In this document: positions 17,150-24,870 of the stretch, one piece after another | Position numbering within the stretch: the first letter of the stretch is position 1 | Layout: each line of letters opens with the position of its first letter | NCBI GenBank assembly: GCA_039199225.1 | Contig: JBCCSZ010000018.1 | Location: 1-41,863, forward strand | DNA from: JBCCSZ01 sp039199225 | GTDB lineage: Bacteria > Bacteroidota > Bacteroidia > Chitinophagales > Saprospiraceae | Length of the DNA: 41,863 bases | Direction of reading: 5' to 3' | Notes under the pieces: generated by a model | Databases searched by the model: none | Seen by the model: only the letters and a program-made list of their open reading frames with translations | What the model was told of the DNA's origin: nothing | Position numbers and translations under genes: made by a program

Positions 17150-19219
17150 ATGATTAAAACCAAAACAACCATCCAAAAAGACCTGCTTCTAAAAGGCTTT
17201 CGCCTCATGGCTACAGCCCGTTCAATGGCAGAACTGTACGAAGACAATTTCAAGCTGGTTTCCAAATATGTTCATGCTACTTCTTCCGGCCACGAAGCCA
17301 TTCAGGTTGCAATGGGTATGCTGCTCAAACCACAAGATTATCTGTCGGCCTACTATCGCGACGATGCCATGTTGCTCGCCATCGGTATGCGCCCCTACGA
17401 TTTGATGCTGCAGTTGCTGGCCAAAAGAGACGATCCTTTTTCAGGTGGGCGTACCTACTACAGCCACCCCAGCCTAAAGGAGGAGGATAAGCCTAAAATC
17501 CCTCACCAGTCCTCTGCTACGGGTATGCAAGCCATTCCGTCTACCGGCATCGCAATGGGTATGCAATACCGGGAGTTGATGCAGTTGAATGACTCGGGTG
17601 TTGAGGCGCCCATCACGGTTTGTTCTTTAGGAGATGCTTCCGTCACAGAGGGAGAGATTGCCGAAGCGTTCCAAATGGCGGCTCTCAAACAACTACCGAT
17701 TCTATATCTCGTGCAAGACAACGAATGGGACATCTCAGCCAGTGCCGATGAAGTGCGGGTAACCGATGCCTATGGTTATGCCAAGGGGTTTCCAGGCGTT
17801 GAGGCCCATACCATCGATGGCAACGATTTTCAAGCTTGTTACCGTTTGCTTCGCAAGATTGTTCGGACCATCCGCGAGGAAAGACGGCCATTTCTACTGC
17901 ACGCACGCGTTCCATTGCTCAACCACCACACATCAGGCGTTCGCAAAGAGTGGTACCGCGACGATTTGGAGGAGCATCAGCAAAGAGACCCTTATCCCCG
18001 ATTCAGAGCGCAGCTGATGGACGAAGGTGTTTCTGCCAGAGCACTGGAGCAGATCGAGCAAGAGGTCCGCGATCTGGTGCAAGCAGATTTTGAGGAGGCC
18101 CTCAAAGCAGAGGACCCCAGACCTGAAGATTTGTTTACGCATGTATTTGCAGAGACACCGATTCAGGAAGAAAAGGGCGAACGGGAGCCGGAAGGTAAGA
18201 AAGAGGCCGTTATGGTCGATTGCGCCCTTTTTGCTGTCAAAGAATTGATGAATAAACATCCGGAGTGCTTGTTGTACGGACAGGATGTCGGACACAGACT
18301 GGGAGGGGTTTTCCGGGAGGCGGCGACACTTGCGCAGCAGTTCGGACGTCAGCGGGTATTCAACACCCCCATTCAGGAAGCCTTCATTGTCGGAAGTACG
18401 GTTGGTATGTCAGCCGTCGGTCTCAAGCCGATTGTAGAAGTTCAGTTTGCCGATTACATCTGGCCAGGGCTCAACCAGTTGTTCACAGAGGTGAGTCGTT
18501 CCTGTTATCTGTCCAATGGTCAGTGGCCGGTGAGCATGATTTTGCGAGTTCCCATCGGGGCCTATGGCAGCGGTGGCCCTTACCATTCTTCCAGCGTCGA
18601 ATCTGTCGTGTGCAACATCCGAGGTGTCAAAATCGCCTACCCGAGTAATGGCGCCGATCTCAAGGGGCTGATGAAATCCGCCTATTACGATCCCAATCCT
18701 GTTGTCATCTTTGAACACAAGGGGCTTTATTGGTCAAAGGTCAAAGGGACGGAAGCTGCCCGTACGATCGAGCCTTCCGAAGACTATGTCGTACCATTCG
18801 GCAAAGCCAGGGTCGCTCTGGAAGCTACAGAAGAAAAAATCGCAGAGGGCGCAAGCCTCTTAGTTGTCACCTACGGCATGGGGGTTCATTGGTCACTCAA
18901 TGCTGCCAAAGCATTCGAAGGACAAGTTGAAATATTGGATTTGCGCACCTTGCATCCTTTGGATGAATCGGCCATTTACGAAGCCACGCGTCGCCACAAC
19001 CGCTGCCTGGTGGTGACAGAAGAATCGGTGAACAACTCCTTTGCACAAAGTGTAGCAGCCCGTATACAAGAAAACTGCTTTGAAGCTTTGGATGCCCCCG
19101 TGCGTACCTTGGGTTCGGAAAATGTACCGGCTATACCACTCAACAGCAATTTGGAGCAGGCCATGATTCCATCCATTGAAAAAGTGCAGAAGGCCATCGG
19201 AGATTTGCTGGGATATTGA
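17150..19219 (+). CDS. 2-oxoacid dehydrogenase E1, fused alpha and beta subunits
   Basis: This 689-aa protein joins both halves of a branched-chain-type 2-oxoacid dehydrogenase E1, which decarboxylates 2-oxoacids with thiamine diphosphate and passes the acyl group to E2. The alpha half (about 1-320) has SGHEA, YYRDD and the cofactor motif starting GDASVTEGE (G161, D162) and ending in DN (190-191). A charged linker (QEEKGEREPEGKKE, about 338-351) leads to the beta half. This has LYGQDVG, FNTPIQEAFIVGSTVGMSAVGLKP, and a C-terminal transketolase-like domain (LVVTYGMGVHWSL...EILDLRTLHPLDE). No E2 or E3 gene is present. Fused E1 of this kind is common in Bacteroidota and is probably the branched-chain (2-oxoisovalerate) enzyme; substrate is inferred. 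Confidence 0.9.
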   Translation: MIKTKTTIQKDLLLKGFRLMATARSMAELYEDNFKLVSKYVHATSSGHEAIQVAMGMLLKPQDYLSAYYRDDAMLLAIGMRPYDLMLQLLAKRDDPFSGGRTYYSHPSLKEEDKPKIPHQSSATGMQAIPSTGIAMGMQYRELMQLNDSGVEAPITVCSLGDASVTEGEIAEAFQMAALKQLPILYLVQDNEWDISASADEVRVTDAYGYAKGFPGVEAHTIDGNDFQACYRLLRKIVRTIREERRPFLLHARVPLLNHHTSGVRKEWYRDDLEEHQQRDPYPRFRAQLMDEGVSARALEQIEQEVRDLVQADFEEALKAEDPRPEDLFTHVFAETPIQEEKGEREPEGKKEAVMVDCALFAVKELMNKHPECLLYGQDVGHRLGGVFREAATLAQQFGRQRVFNTPIQEAFIVGSTVGMSAVGLKPIVEVQFADYIWPGLNQLFTEVSRSCYLSNGQWPVSMILRVPIGAYGSGGPYHSSSVESVVCNIRGVKIAYPSNGADLKGLMKSAYYDPNPVVIFEHKGLYWSKVKGTEAARTIEPSEDYVVPFGKARVALEATEEKIAEGASLLVVTYGMGVHWSLNAAKAFEGQVEILDLRTLHPLDESAIYEATRRHNRCLVVTEESVNNSFAQSVAARIQENCFEALDAPVRTLGSENVPAIPLNSNLEQAMIPSIEKVQKAIGDLLGY

Positions 19220-19294
19220 GCAGTACCGATTTTTAAAAGCGCGTATTAAGACTTATTTTGCATGCCTAAGTTCTCTTTCTAACTTAATCAAAGC

Positions 19295-20050
19295 ATGCTC
19301 TACTGGCTTACGCAGTTTATTCTATTCTTGATCGTAACCGCATTGATCCTAGGCATTTCCTATGCACTGCGCTATGCCTTCGTCAAAAGAGGCTTAAACA
19401 ATCAGCAAAGTAAGGAACTGACGGCCTATGTCATTCTGGGTTTGCTCATCTGGCTGGGTATTCTGGCGTTGCTGGCTCACGGTGGCTTCTTTCAGAATTT
19501 TGACAAACAGCCTCCTCGCTTGCTGCTGGCCATCATCCCTCCTCTGGTTTTAATCTTGGTACTGGCTTTTTCCAAATCCTTTACGGCCTTGCTAAAGGTC
19601 ATTCCCTCTTCCTGGTTGATCTACATACAAAGCTTCCGGATTGCGATGGAACTGATGCTGTGGCTGGGATTCACTGCCGGCTTTGTCCCTTTTCAGATGA
19701 CTTTCGAAGGCTTTAACTACGACATCATCGTCGGCCTATCTGCTATTGGAGCAGGTTTCTTATTTTTTGGAAAAGGGCGACATCTACGCTTTGAAGCTTT
19801 TCTGTGGAATCTTTTCGGAATGGCGCTACTGATCAACATTGTCTTTATTTCCATCATTTCAACCCCTTCCCCCTTCCGAGTTTTTCTCAACGAACCTGCC
19901 AACACCATGATTGCCTATTTTCCATTCATCTGGATTCCTGGTTTCATCGTGCCATTTGCCCTGGCCATGCACTTGTTTTCCATCCGACAACTCCGACTGA
20001 AAAAGGGCCAGAAAAGGACTTTCTCTCTGGATCGCCAAAGACCGCGCTAG
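19295..20050 (+). CDS. Polytopic membrane protein of unknown function
   Basis: The 251-aa product has about seven hydrophobic helices spread over its whole length, starting at residue 3 (LTQFILFLIVTALILGISYAL) and ending in IPGFIVPFALAMHLFSI. A basic tail follows (RQLRLKKGQKRTFSLDRQRPR). Conspicuous polar motifs within the membrane part are FVPFQMTFEGFNYDI and GKGRHLRFEAFLWN. The positive tail suggests a cytoplasmic C-terminus. I recognise the general type from Bacteroidota genomes but not a function. It follows the E1 gene by 75 bases and precedes the SDR by 53. Confidence 0.72.
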   Translation: MLYWLTQFILFLIVTALILGISYALRYAFVKRGLNNQQSKELTAYVILGLLIWLGILALLAHGGFFQNFDKQPPRLLLAIIPPLVLILVLAFSKSFTALLKVIPSSWLIYIQSFRIAMELMLWLGFTAGFVPFQMTFEGFNYDIIVGLSAIGAGFLFFGKGRHLRFEAFLWNLFGMALLINIVFISIISTPSPFRVFLNEPANTMIAYFPFIWIPGFIVPFALAMHLFSIRQLRLKKGQKRTFSLDRQRPR

Positions 20051-20103
20051 GCAGAGATATTCAGATATTTTTCATTTCTTTGTTCAAAGAAAAACCCTTT
20101 CGG

Positions 20104-20901
20104 ATGTCGTATTTCAAAGATAAAATTGTTTGGATCACTGGGGCTTCTTCCGGCATTGGTGAAGCCCTGGCACATGAATTTGCCAAGCGCCAAAGTCGCC
20201 TTGTACTGTCGGCCCGCCGAGTGGCAGAGTTGGAACGAGTTAAAAATGATCTGGGCCTGCAAGACGATGCCGTATTGGTTTTACCCCTCGATCTGACCAA
20301 CTACGCCCAGATGGAAGACAAGGTTGCGCAGGTCATGGGCCACTTTGGACGCATCGATGTATTGATCAACAATGGTGGTATCAGCCAACGGTCGCTCGTC
20401 AAGGATACCGATATTTCCGTCTACGAACGCTTGATCAACGTCAATTACCTCGGTACAGTAGCCATCAGCAAGGCGGTCTTAAAGGTATTTCTTCAGCAGG
20501 GCAGTGGTCAGTTTGGCGTGGTGACCAGTCTGATGGGGAAGTTCTCAGCACCTTTGCGCTCTGGATACTGCGGTGCCAAGCATGCTTTGCACGGCTTCTT
20601 TGATTCGCTGCGGATGGAATATGAAAAAGAACACATCAAAGTAAACTTGATTTGTCCGGGCTTTATTCAGACGAATATCTCCAAAAATGCCCTGTTGGCA
20701 GATGGTAGCGCTCAAAATACGATGGATGATGCCACAGATAAGGGCATGTCTGCAGAAGAATGCGCACAGAGGATTGCAGAGGCACTCCGTAAAAATCGAT
20801 TTGAAACCATTATGGGAGGAAAGGAAACCTTTGCCGTATACATCAAGCGGCTATCTCCGAGGCTGTTGCACCGGATTGTCAGTAAAGCTAAAGTAACTTG
20901 A
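20104..20901 (+). CDS. Short-chain dehydrogenase/reductase
   Basis: The ATG at 20104 gives 265 residues that begin right at the Rossmann fold (MSYFKDKIVWITGASSGIGEAL); upstream codons in the open frame run antiparallel to no known domain. Hallmarks are TGASSGIG (12-19), LPLDLTN, INNGGIS for the NNAG motif, and the catalytic YCGAK (Tyr155, Lys159), with the Ser in VVTSLMG. The arginines after the second strand (SARR) favour NADPH. The layout resembles the DHRS7-like group of SDRs; the substrate cannot be told. It abuts the converging IscA-like gene without a gap. Confidence 0.9.
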   Translation: MSYFKDKIVWITGASSGIGEALAHEFAKRQSRLVLSARRVAELERVKNDLGLQDDAVLVLPLDLTNYAQMEDKVAQVMGHFGRIDVLINNGGISQRSLVKDTDISVYERLINVNYLGTVAISKAVLKVFLQQGSGQFGVVTSLMGKFSAPLRSGYCGAKHALHGFFDSLRMEYEKEHIKVNLICPGFIQTNISKNALLADGSAQNTMDDATDKGMSAEECAQRIAEALRKNRFETIMGGKETFAVYIKRLSPRLLHRIVSKAKVT

Positions 20902-21228
20902 TTAGATGGAGAAGCTCTCTCCGCAGGCACATTCCCGAGAGGCATTGGGATTGTTGAAATAAAAGCCCTTGCCTTCCAGGCCACCAGAAAATTCAAGGGT
21001 TGTATTGCACAGATACAGGAAGCTGCGCAAATCCGTCACGATTTTTTCGCCATTGTCTTCGAAAACCTGGTCGTCTGGCTTGTCGACATTGTCGAATTCC
21101 ATTTTATAAGAAAGCCCAGAGCAACCGCCACTCGTGACAGAGACTCTTACAAAATGCTCCTTTGTGAGCTTATCCGATACGCGGATCGCTTCGATCCTTT
21201 TTTTGGCATTATCTGATACGTAAAGCAT
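20902..21228 (-). CDS. HesB/IscA-type iron-sulfur cluster assembly protein
   Basis: This 108-aa protein is an A-type iron-sulfur carrier. It begins with the usual amphipathic helix (SDNAKKRIEAIRVSD) and has the first cluster Cys in VTSGGCSGLSYKMEF (Cys36). The last two are near the C-terminus in ECACGESFSI (Cys100 and Cys102). The pattern FYFNNPNASRECACGESF is typical of SufA/ErpA/IscA. It delivers Fe-S clusters to apoproteins in the cytoplasm. No suf or isc cluster is nearby. It is divergent from the DJ-1-like lipoprotein gene, with an 87-base gap to that start. Confidence 0.93.
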   Translation of the reverse strand: MLYVSDNAKKRIEAIRVSDKLTKEHFVRVSVTSGGCSGLSYKMEFDNVDKPDDQVFEDNGEKIVTDLRSFLYLCNTTLEFSGGLEGKGFYFNNPNASRECACGESFSI

Positions 21229-21315
21229 AATTCGACGGCTAATTCTGAATGACTAAAATTCCATTACAATTGATTTTTTTCATCTTTGACCATAAAGATA
21301 ACAAATGTTGAACCA

Positions 21316-22113
21316 ATGAAGTTCCAGATAATTTCATCTACTTGCTCTACATCGATCCATTCAAGCTACTCGGCACTGCTTTTACTGCTCGTTGGCTGCC
21401 TATTCACCACCTGCAGTCCAAGCCCTCCACAGGCGGAAATGACCAATAATGTTCCATCCAACAAGGAAGCATTGAAAAAACTAAAGGCAGGACACTACAA
21501 TGCTGCTTTTTTAATCATGGATGGCGTTTACAATACCGAGTTGACGGCCCCCTATGACATTTTTCAGCACACCATTTTCCGAGATAGCATTAAGCCGATG
21601 AATGTATTTATGGTGGCCAACACCTTCGACCCCATCACGAGCTTTGAAGGCATCCGACTACTTCCAGACTTTAACTATCTGCAAAAAGACATGCCGTTCA
21701 TCGACATCTTAGTGGTTCCCAGCGCAGAACACCACCTGGATAGCGACCTGGAAGATGAAAAAATGATCGATTTTGTGCAGCAAGCTGCTCGGAATGCCCA
21801 GTTCGTAACCTCCCATTGCGATGGTGCTTTCATCTTGGCAAAAGCAGGCTTACTGGATTCGGTGGTCTCTACGACCTTCCCCAGCGACATAGCCGCCTAT
21901 CGGGAGATGTTTCCGGTATTGGATGTACGAGAGGAAGTCATTTTCGTACATGATGGCAAATACATTAGCTCGGCTGGTGGCGCTCGCTCTTTCGATGCCG
22001 CCCTTTACCTGTGCGAATATCTATATGGTAAGAAGGTTGCCCAACAATTGGCCAAAGGCTTGGTGATCGATTGGGATTTGGAGAAAGTTCCACACCTTGT
22101 TGTTGACAAATAG
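21316..22113 (+). CDS. DJ-1/PfpI-family lipoprotein
   Basis: The ATG at 21316 gives 265 residues with an N-terminal hydrophobic stretch LLLLLVGCLFTTCS, where Cys28 (LVGC) is the best lipobox and Cys33 an alternative. The body has the DJ-1/PfpI (class I glutamine amidotransferase-like) fold: NAAFLIMDGVYNTELTAPYDIF, DILVVPSAEHH, and the nucleophile elbow TSHCDGAFILAKAGLLD with Cys168. The line FVHDGKYISSAGGARSFDAALYLCEYLYG matches the DJ-1-type domain found in AraC regulators, here without the helix-turn-helix. As a lipoprotein it would act outside the cytoplasm, unusual for the family. It converges on the response regulator gene with 9 bases between stops. Confidence 0.87.
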   Translation: MKFQIISSTCSTSIHSSYSALLLLLVGCLFTTCSPSPPQAEMTNNVPSNKEALKKLKAGHYNAAFLIMDGVYNTELTAPYDIFQHTIFRDSIKPMNVFMVANTFDPITSFEGIRLLPDFNYLQKDMPFIDILVVPSAEHHLDSDLEDEKMIDFVQQAARNAQFVTSHCDGAFILAKAGLLDSVVSTTFPSDIAAYREMFPVLDVREEVIFVHDGKYISSAGGARSFDAALYLCEYLYGKKVAQQLAKGLVIDWDLEKVPHLVVDK

Positions 22114-22122
22114 TGGCGCTGT

Positions 22123-22809
22123 TTACATCTTCAGTCGAAAGCCAACGCCATGTATATTTTCGATCTTCAGGGCGGCCTCTGCCTTTAGGTATTTGCGAAG
22201 CCTAGAAATGAATACGTCCAAGCTGCGCCCCATGAAATAATCGTCCTCTCCCCACAAAACCTCCAAAATATGGGATCGCTTGAGTACTTCGTTGGGATTA
22301 TCTGCAAATAATTTGAGTAAATCAGCCTCTTTTTGAGTCAGTGTTTTGGCGCCATCATCCCGTTTCAGTAGCAGATTGGTGTGATCAAATTCATAGCTTC
22401 CCAAATTGTAATGCGTACTTTTCTTTGGAATGGACGTAACGACTTTGCTTCTCCGCAAGAAGACCTCCACTTTGAGAATCAACTCCTCGATACTGAATGG
22501 CTTGGTAATGTAATCATCCGCCCCCAAACGCAGACCATGTATCCGATCTTCCTTTAAAGATTTGGCCGTCAGGAAAATGATGGGAACATCTGAATTTTTC
22601 TGGCGGATTTCCTTGGCGATGGTAAATCCATCCACTTCTGGCAACATCACATCGAGGATACACAGATCAAAACTTCGATCTCTTATGGTATCGATGGCCT
22701 CCCGGCCGTCCTTGCAATACGTAATCTGGTAGCCCTGCAGCTCAAGGTTGTCTTTGGTGACAAAACTCAGACTTTCGTCGTCCTCTACATACAGTAAGTG
22801 TGCTTTCAT
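22123..22809 (-). CDS. OmpR-family response regulator
   Basis: The ATG at 22809 gives 228 residues starting at the receiver domain (MKAHLLYVEDDESL). The phospho-acceptor is Asp53 in LCILDVMLPEVDG. The Thr (IIFLTAK) and Lys (YITKPFS) of the receiver pocket are present. The C-terminal winged helix (about 130-228) has LTQKEADLLKLFADNPNEVL and GRSLDVFISRLRKYL, then the wing IENIHGVGFRLKM. This is an OmpR/PhoB-type DNA-binding regulator that dimerises on direct repeats. It starts 19 bases after its partner kinase and is surely co-transcribed. The pair resembles RprXY-type systems of Bacteroidota. Confidence 0.94.
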   Translation of the reverse strand: MKAHLLYVEDDESLSFVTKDNLELQGYQITYCKDGREAIDTIRDRSFDLCILDVMLPEVDGFTIAKEIRQKNSDVPIIFLTAKSLKEDRIHGLRLGADDYITKPFSIEELILKVEVFLRRSKVVTSIPKKSTHYNLGSYEFDHTNLLLKRDDGAKTLTQKEADLLKLFADNPNEVLKRSHILEVLWGEDDYFMGRSLDVFISRLRKYLKAEAALKIENIHGVGFRLKM

Positions 22810-22828
22810 ACAAATTTCTTTTTTTGGA

Positions 22829-24103
22829 TCAAGATTCCCGCTCCATTTCAATGGTGATGGTCGTCCCTTCTTCTGGCAGGCTGTCGAGGTGAATTTTCCA
22901 GCCGTGCGCCTGGCAAATATTCCGAATGTAGTAGAGCCCTAAGCCAAATCCTTTGACATTGTGGATGTTGCCAGTAGGAACCCGATAAAACTTATCGAAT
23001 ACCTTGTCTTGGTGGCTCTTATCAATGCCGATGCCATTGTCTGAAATCTGAAGGATGAGCCGAGAGCCTTTCGTTTGAGTACCGATTTCTATTTCCGGTA
23101 TCTGGCGGCAATATTTAATGGCATTGTCCAGCAGATTGTGCAAAATATTGGTCAAATGAAGCTTATCCGCCCGAACCATCGGTTGAATGGCCTTCAGTTG
23201 GCTCTTGAGAATTCCATTGACCTCCTTGACTTTCAACTGAATACTCGGCAAGATATTTTGTAGCAACTCGTGTAAATTAATTTCTTCCAGGTGCAATTCC
23301 AATCCCTTGCGCTCGATCTTGGCCAGTTGAAGTACTTTTTCTACTTGATGGTTGAGTCGGATGTTTTGCTCTTTAATGACCCTAGCGTAGTTTGACAAGC
23401 GTTGGTCTTCTTTGATCAGTGGATGGTTGAGAAAAACATCTGCCGAAATCTTGATGGTCGATATAGGCGTTTTGAACTCGTGGGTCATATTGTTGATAAA
23501 GTCCTTCTGCATTTCCGACAGTCGCTTTTGCTTGAGGATGACTGTAAGCGAGTAGATGAAAAATAGAATGGCAATAAATAATATGACTGTAAAAATTATG
23601 GCCAATGGCATTTCACTGAGCAAATAAGCGCTTCGCATGGGGAAGGTGACGACAAAGTAATATGTGAACTCGTCGTAGGTCTGCAGATTGCCGCCCGGAA
23701 CATTATTGCTTTTGGGGCCGTTGCCGACACTGCAAATGTTGCCATACTGAAAATTGTCGCTGCCACAATCGTAAATAGCATATTCAAAGACGATGTCTAA
23801 AGCCCTGGCTTCAAACTCCTTTAAGAGGTAGTGTTCCAGTATACCGGCATCGATGACATTGTTGATGTTGACAACGTAGTGATTGGAAGACTTTCGGTTG
23901 ACCAATTGGTAGCTTGGTAGGGGAATGCTGTCGTATGCTGCAAGGTTTTCCGCCACTTTAAACAATGCGCTATTGACCGTTTGGTGGAACTCTTGTTCCT
24001 TCAGGTCCCAGCTTCTCATCACCCAATAGCTTTGGACGGCAATGATCCCAATGATGGCCAATGCTCCCAAAACTACGACTCTGCGGATAACACTGTTGTT
24101 CAT
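22829..24103 (-). CDS. Two-component sensor histidine kinase
   Basis: The 424-aa protein has a first membrane helix at residues 7-28 (VVVLGALAIIGIIAVQSYWVM), a periplasmic region of about 140 residues with several Cys (YAIYDCGSDNFQYGNICSV), and a second helix near 165-190. The HisKA motif is NNMTHEFKTPIS with His208. The ATPase domain has LLDNAIKYCRQ, SDNGIGIDKSHQDKVFDKFYRV and GFGLGLYYIRNI. The partner is the OmpR-type regulator immediately downstream. The gene runs divergently from the DUF1573 gene across a 270-base region holding TTAACA repeats, which suggests autoregulation or control of the neighbour. Confidence 0.94.
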   Translation of the reverse strand: MNNSVIRRVVVLGALAIIGIIAVQSYWVMRSWDLKEQEFHQTVNSALFKVAENLAAYDSIPLPSYQLVNRKSSNHYVVNINNVIDAGILEHYLLKEFEARALDIVFEYAIYDCGSDNFQYGNICSVGNGPKSNNVPGGNLQTYDEFTYYFVVTFPMRSAYLLSEMPLAIIFTVILFIAILFFIYSLTVILKQKRLSEMQKDFINNMTHEFKTPISTIKISADVFLNHPLIKEDQRLSNYARVIKEQNIRLNHQVEKVLQLAKIERKGLELHLEEINLHELLQNILPSIQLKVKEVNGILKSQLKAIQPMVRADKLHLTNILHNLLDNAIKYCRQIPEIEIGTQTKGSRLILQISDNGIGIDKSHQDKVFDKFYRVPTGNIHNVKGFGLGLYYIRNICQAHGWKIHLDSLPEEGTTITIEMERES

Positions 24104-24248
24104 ATCTAAAACCTTTTATTCATCACAACTCGGAGCATTTAAAGCTTGCAAAAAATTATCCAATACAAGATAAACAGCTAGAGACCCTCACCTATTTGGC
24201 GAATTGTTAGACACAAATTAAGGCTTTCTCAATTTATAAATAAGATGG

Positions 24249-24286
24249 TTAACAGCCCATTAACAATTATTGCAGCTTCATTAACA
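24249..24286 (+). promoter_or_regulatory. Three TTAACA direct repeats (putative response-regulator operator)
   Basis: TTAACA occurs at 24249-24254, 24260-24265 and 24281-24286, offsets of 11 and 21 bases, meaning one and two helical turns. The second and third are preceded by CA (CATTAACA). Same-face direct repeats are the typical site of OmpR/PhoB-family regulators, one of which is encoded next door. The site lies between the divergent kinase and DUF1573 genes. Confidence 0.55.
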
Positions 24287-24308
24287 GCAAAATCGGCCTT
24301 AGTGCTGC

Positions 24309-24316
24309 TATTTTTG
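24309..24316 (+). promoter_or_regulatory. -7 box (TAnnTTTG) upstream of DUF1573 gene
   Basis: TATTTTTG fully matches the Bacteroidota -7 consensus, 57 bases before the ATG and 22 bases after the last TTAACA repeat. A -33 TTTG is not evident, which would fit an activator-dependent promoter. Confidence 0.45.
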
Positions 24317-24373
24317 TGTCGACAATCAATTGGATGCGCACCAATTTAATTTTCAACCATTAAAAAATCTAAA

Positions 24374-24790
24374 ATGAAAAAATTGATCTTGTGTTTGTCT
24401 CTCATCGTTAGCGCTTCTATGCTTCATGCGCAAAACCTCGCAGTTGCTTATACACCTGAAACCAAAAATGTTGAAGAGGAAGCTGCTATCAGCTGGGACA
24501 AGATGGTTCACGACTTCGGCACCATTCCCCAAGGCGAACCAGCCACCGCCGAATTTGTGCTGACCAACAACAGCGACACCCCATTGATCATCACCAAAGT
24601 AAAAGGTTCCTGTGGATGCACAGCGACTTTTCACGAAGATGACCCTGTTGCTCCCGGCGAGCAAACCATCATCAAAGCGACCTACAACGCTAAGAAAGTA
24701 GGCGCTTTTACCAAAACCGTCAAGGTTACCACAACACTCGAGTCTCTCCCCATTGTCTTGAGTATCAAAGGTAAAGTGGATCAACCCTAA
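24374..24790 (+). CDS. Exported DUF1573 protein
   Basis: The 138-aa product starts with a signal peptide (KKLILCLSLIVSASMLHAQ) cut after HAQ-like residues. The mature part is a DUF1573 immunoglobulin-like domain: MVHDFGTIPQGEPATAEFVLTNNSDTPLIITKVKGSCGCTATF, ending KVTTTLESLPIVLSIKGKV. The SCGC motif and the FGTIxxG opening are hallmarks of the family, related to MSP/ASH-type beta sandwiches. Such proteins are very abundant in Bacteroidota; function is unknown, but a periplasmic or surface location is likely. It is alone between a candidate operator and a terminator, so it is probably monocistronic and possibly controlled by the divergent two-component system. Confidence 0.93.
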   Translation: MKKLILCLSLIVSASMLHAQNLAVAYTPETKNVEEEAAISWDKMVHDFGTIPQGEPATAEFVLTNNSDTPLIITKVKGSCGCTATFHEDDPVAPGEQTIIKATYNAKKVGAFTKTVKVTTTLESLPIVLSIKGKVDQP

Positions 24791-24799
24791 ACCGTTGTG

Positions 24800-24838
24800 T
24801 ATCCGGCAGCTGCAAACTTTTTTGTAGCCTGCCGGGTA
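24800..24838 (+). terminator. Intrinsic terminator after DUF1573 gene
   Basis: Arms TATCCGGCAG (24800-24809) and CTGCCGGGTA (24829-24838) pair over 10 bp with one G:U. The inner bases CTGCAAA and TTTGTAG continue the stem. TACTTTT follows. It separates the DUF1573 gene from the DUF4271 gene. Confidence 0.7.
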
Positions 24839-24870
24839 TACTTTTGAATCATTTCATATTTTTGCTTCCG

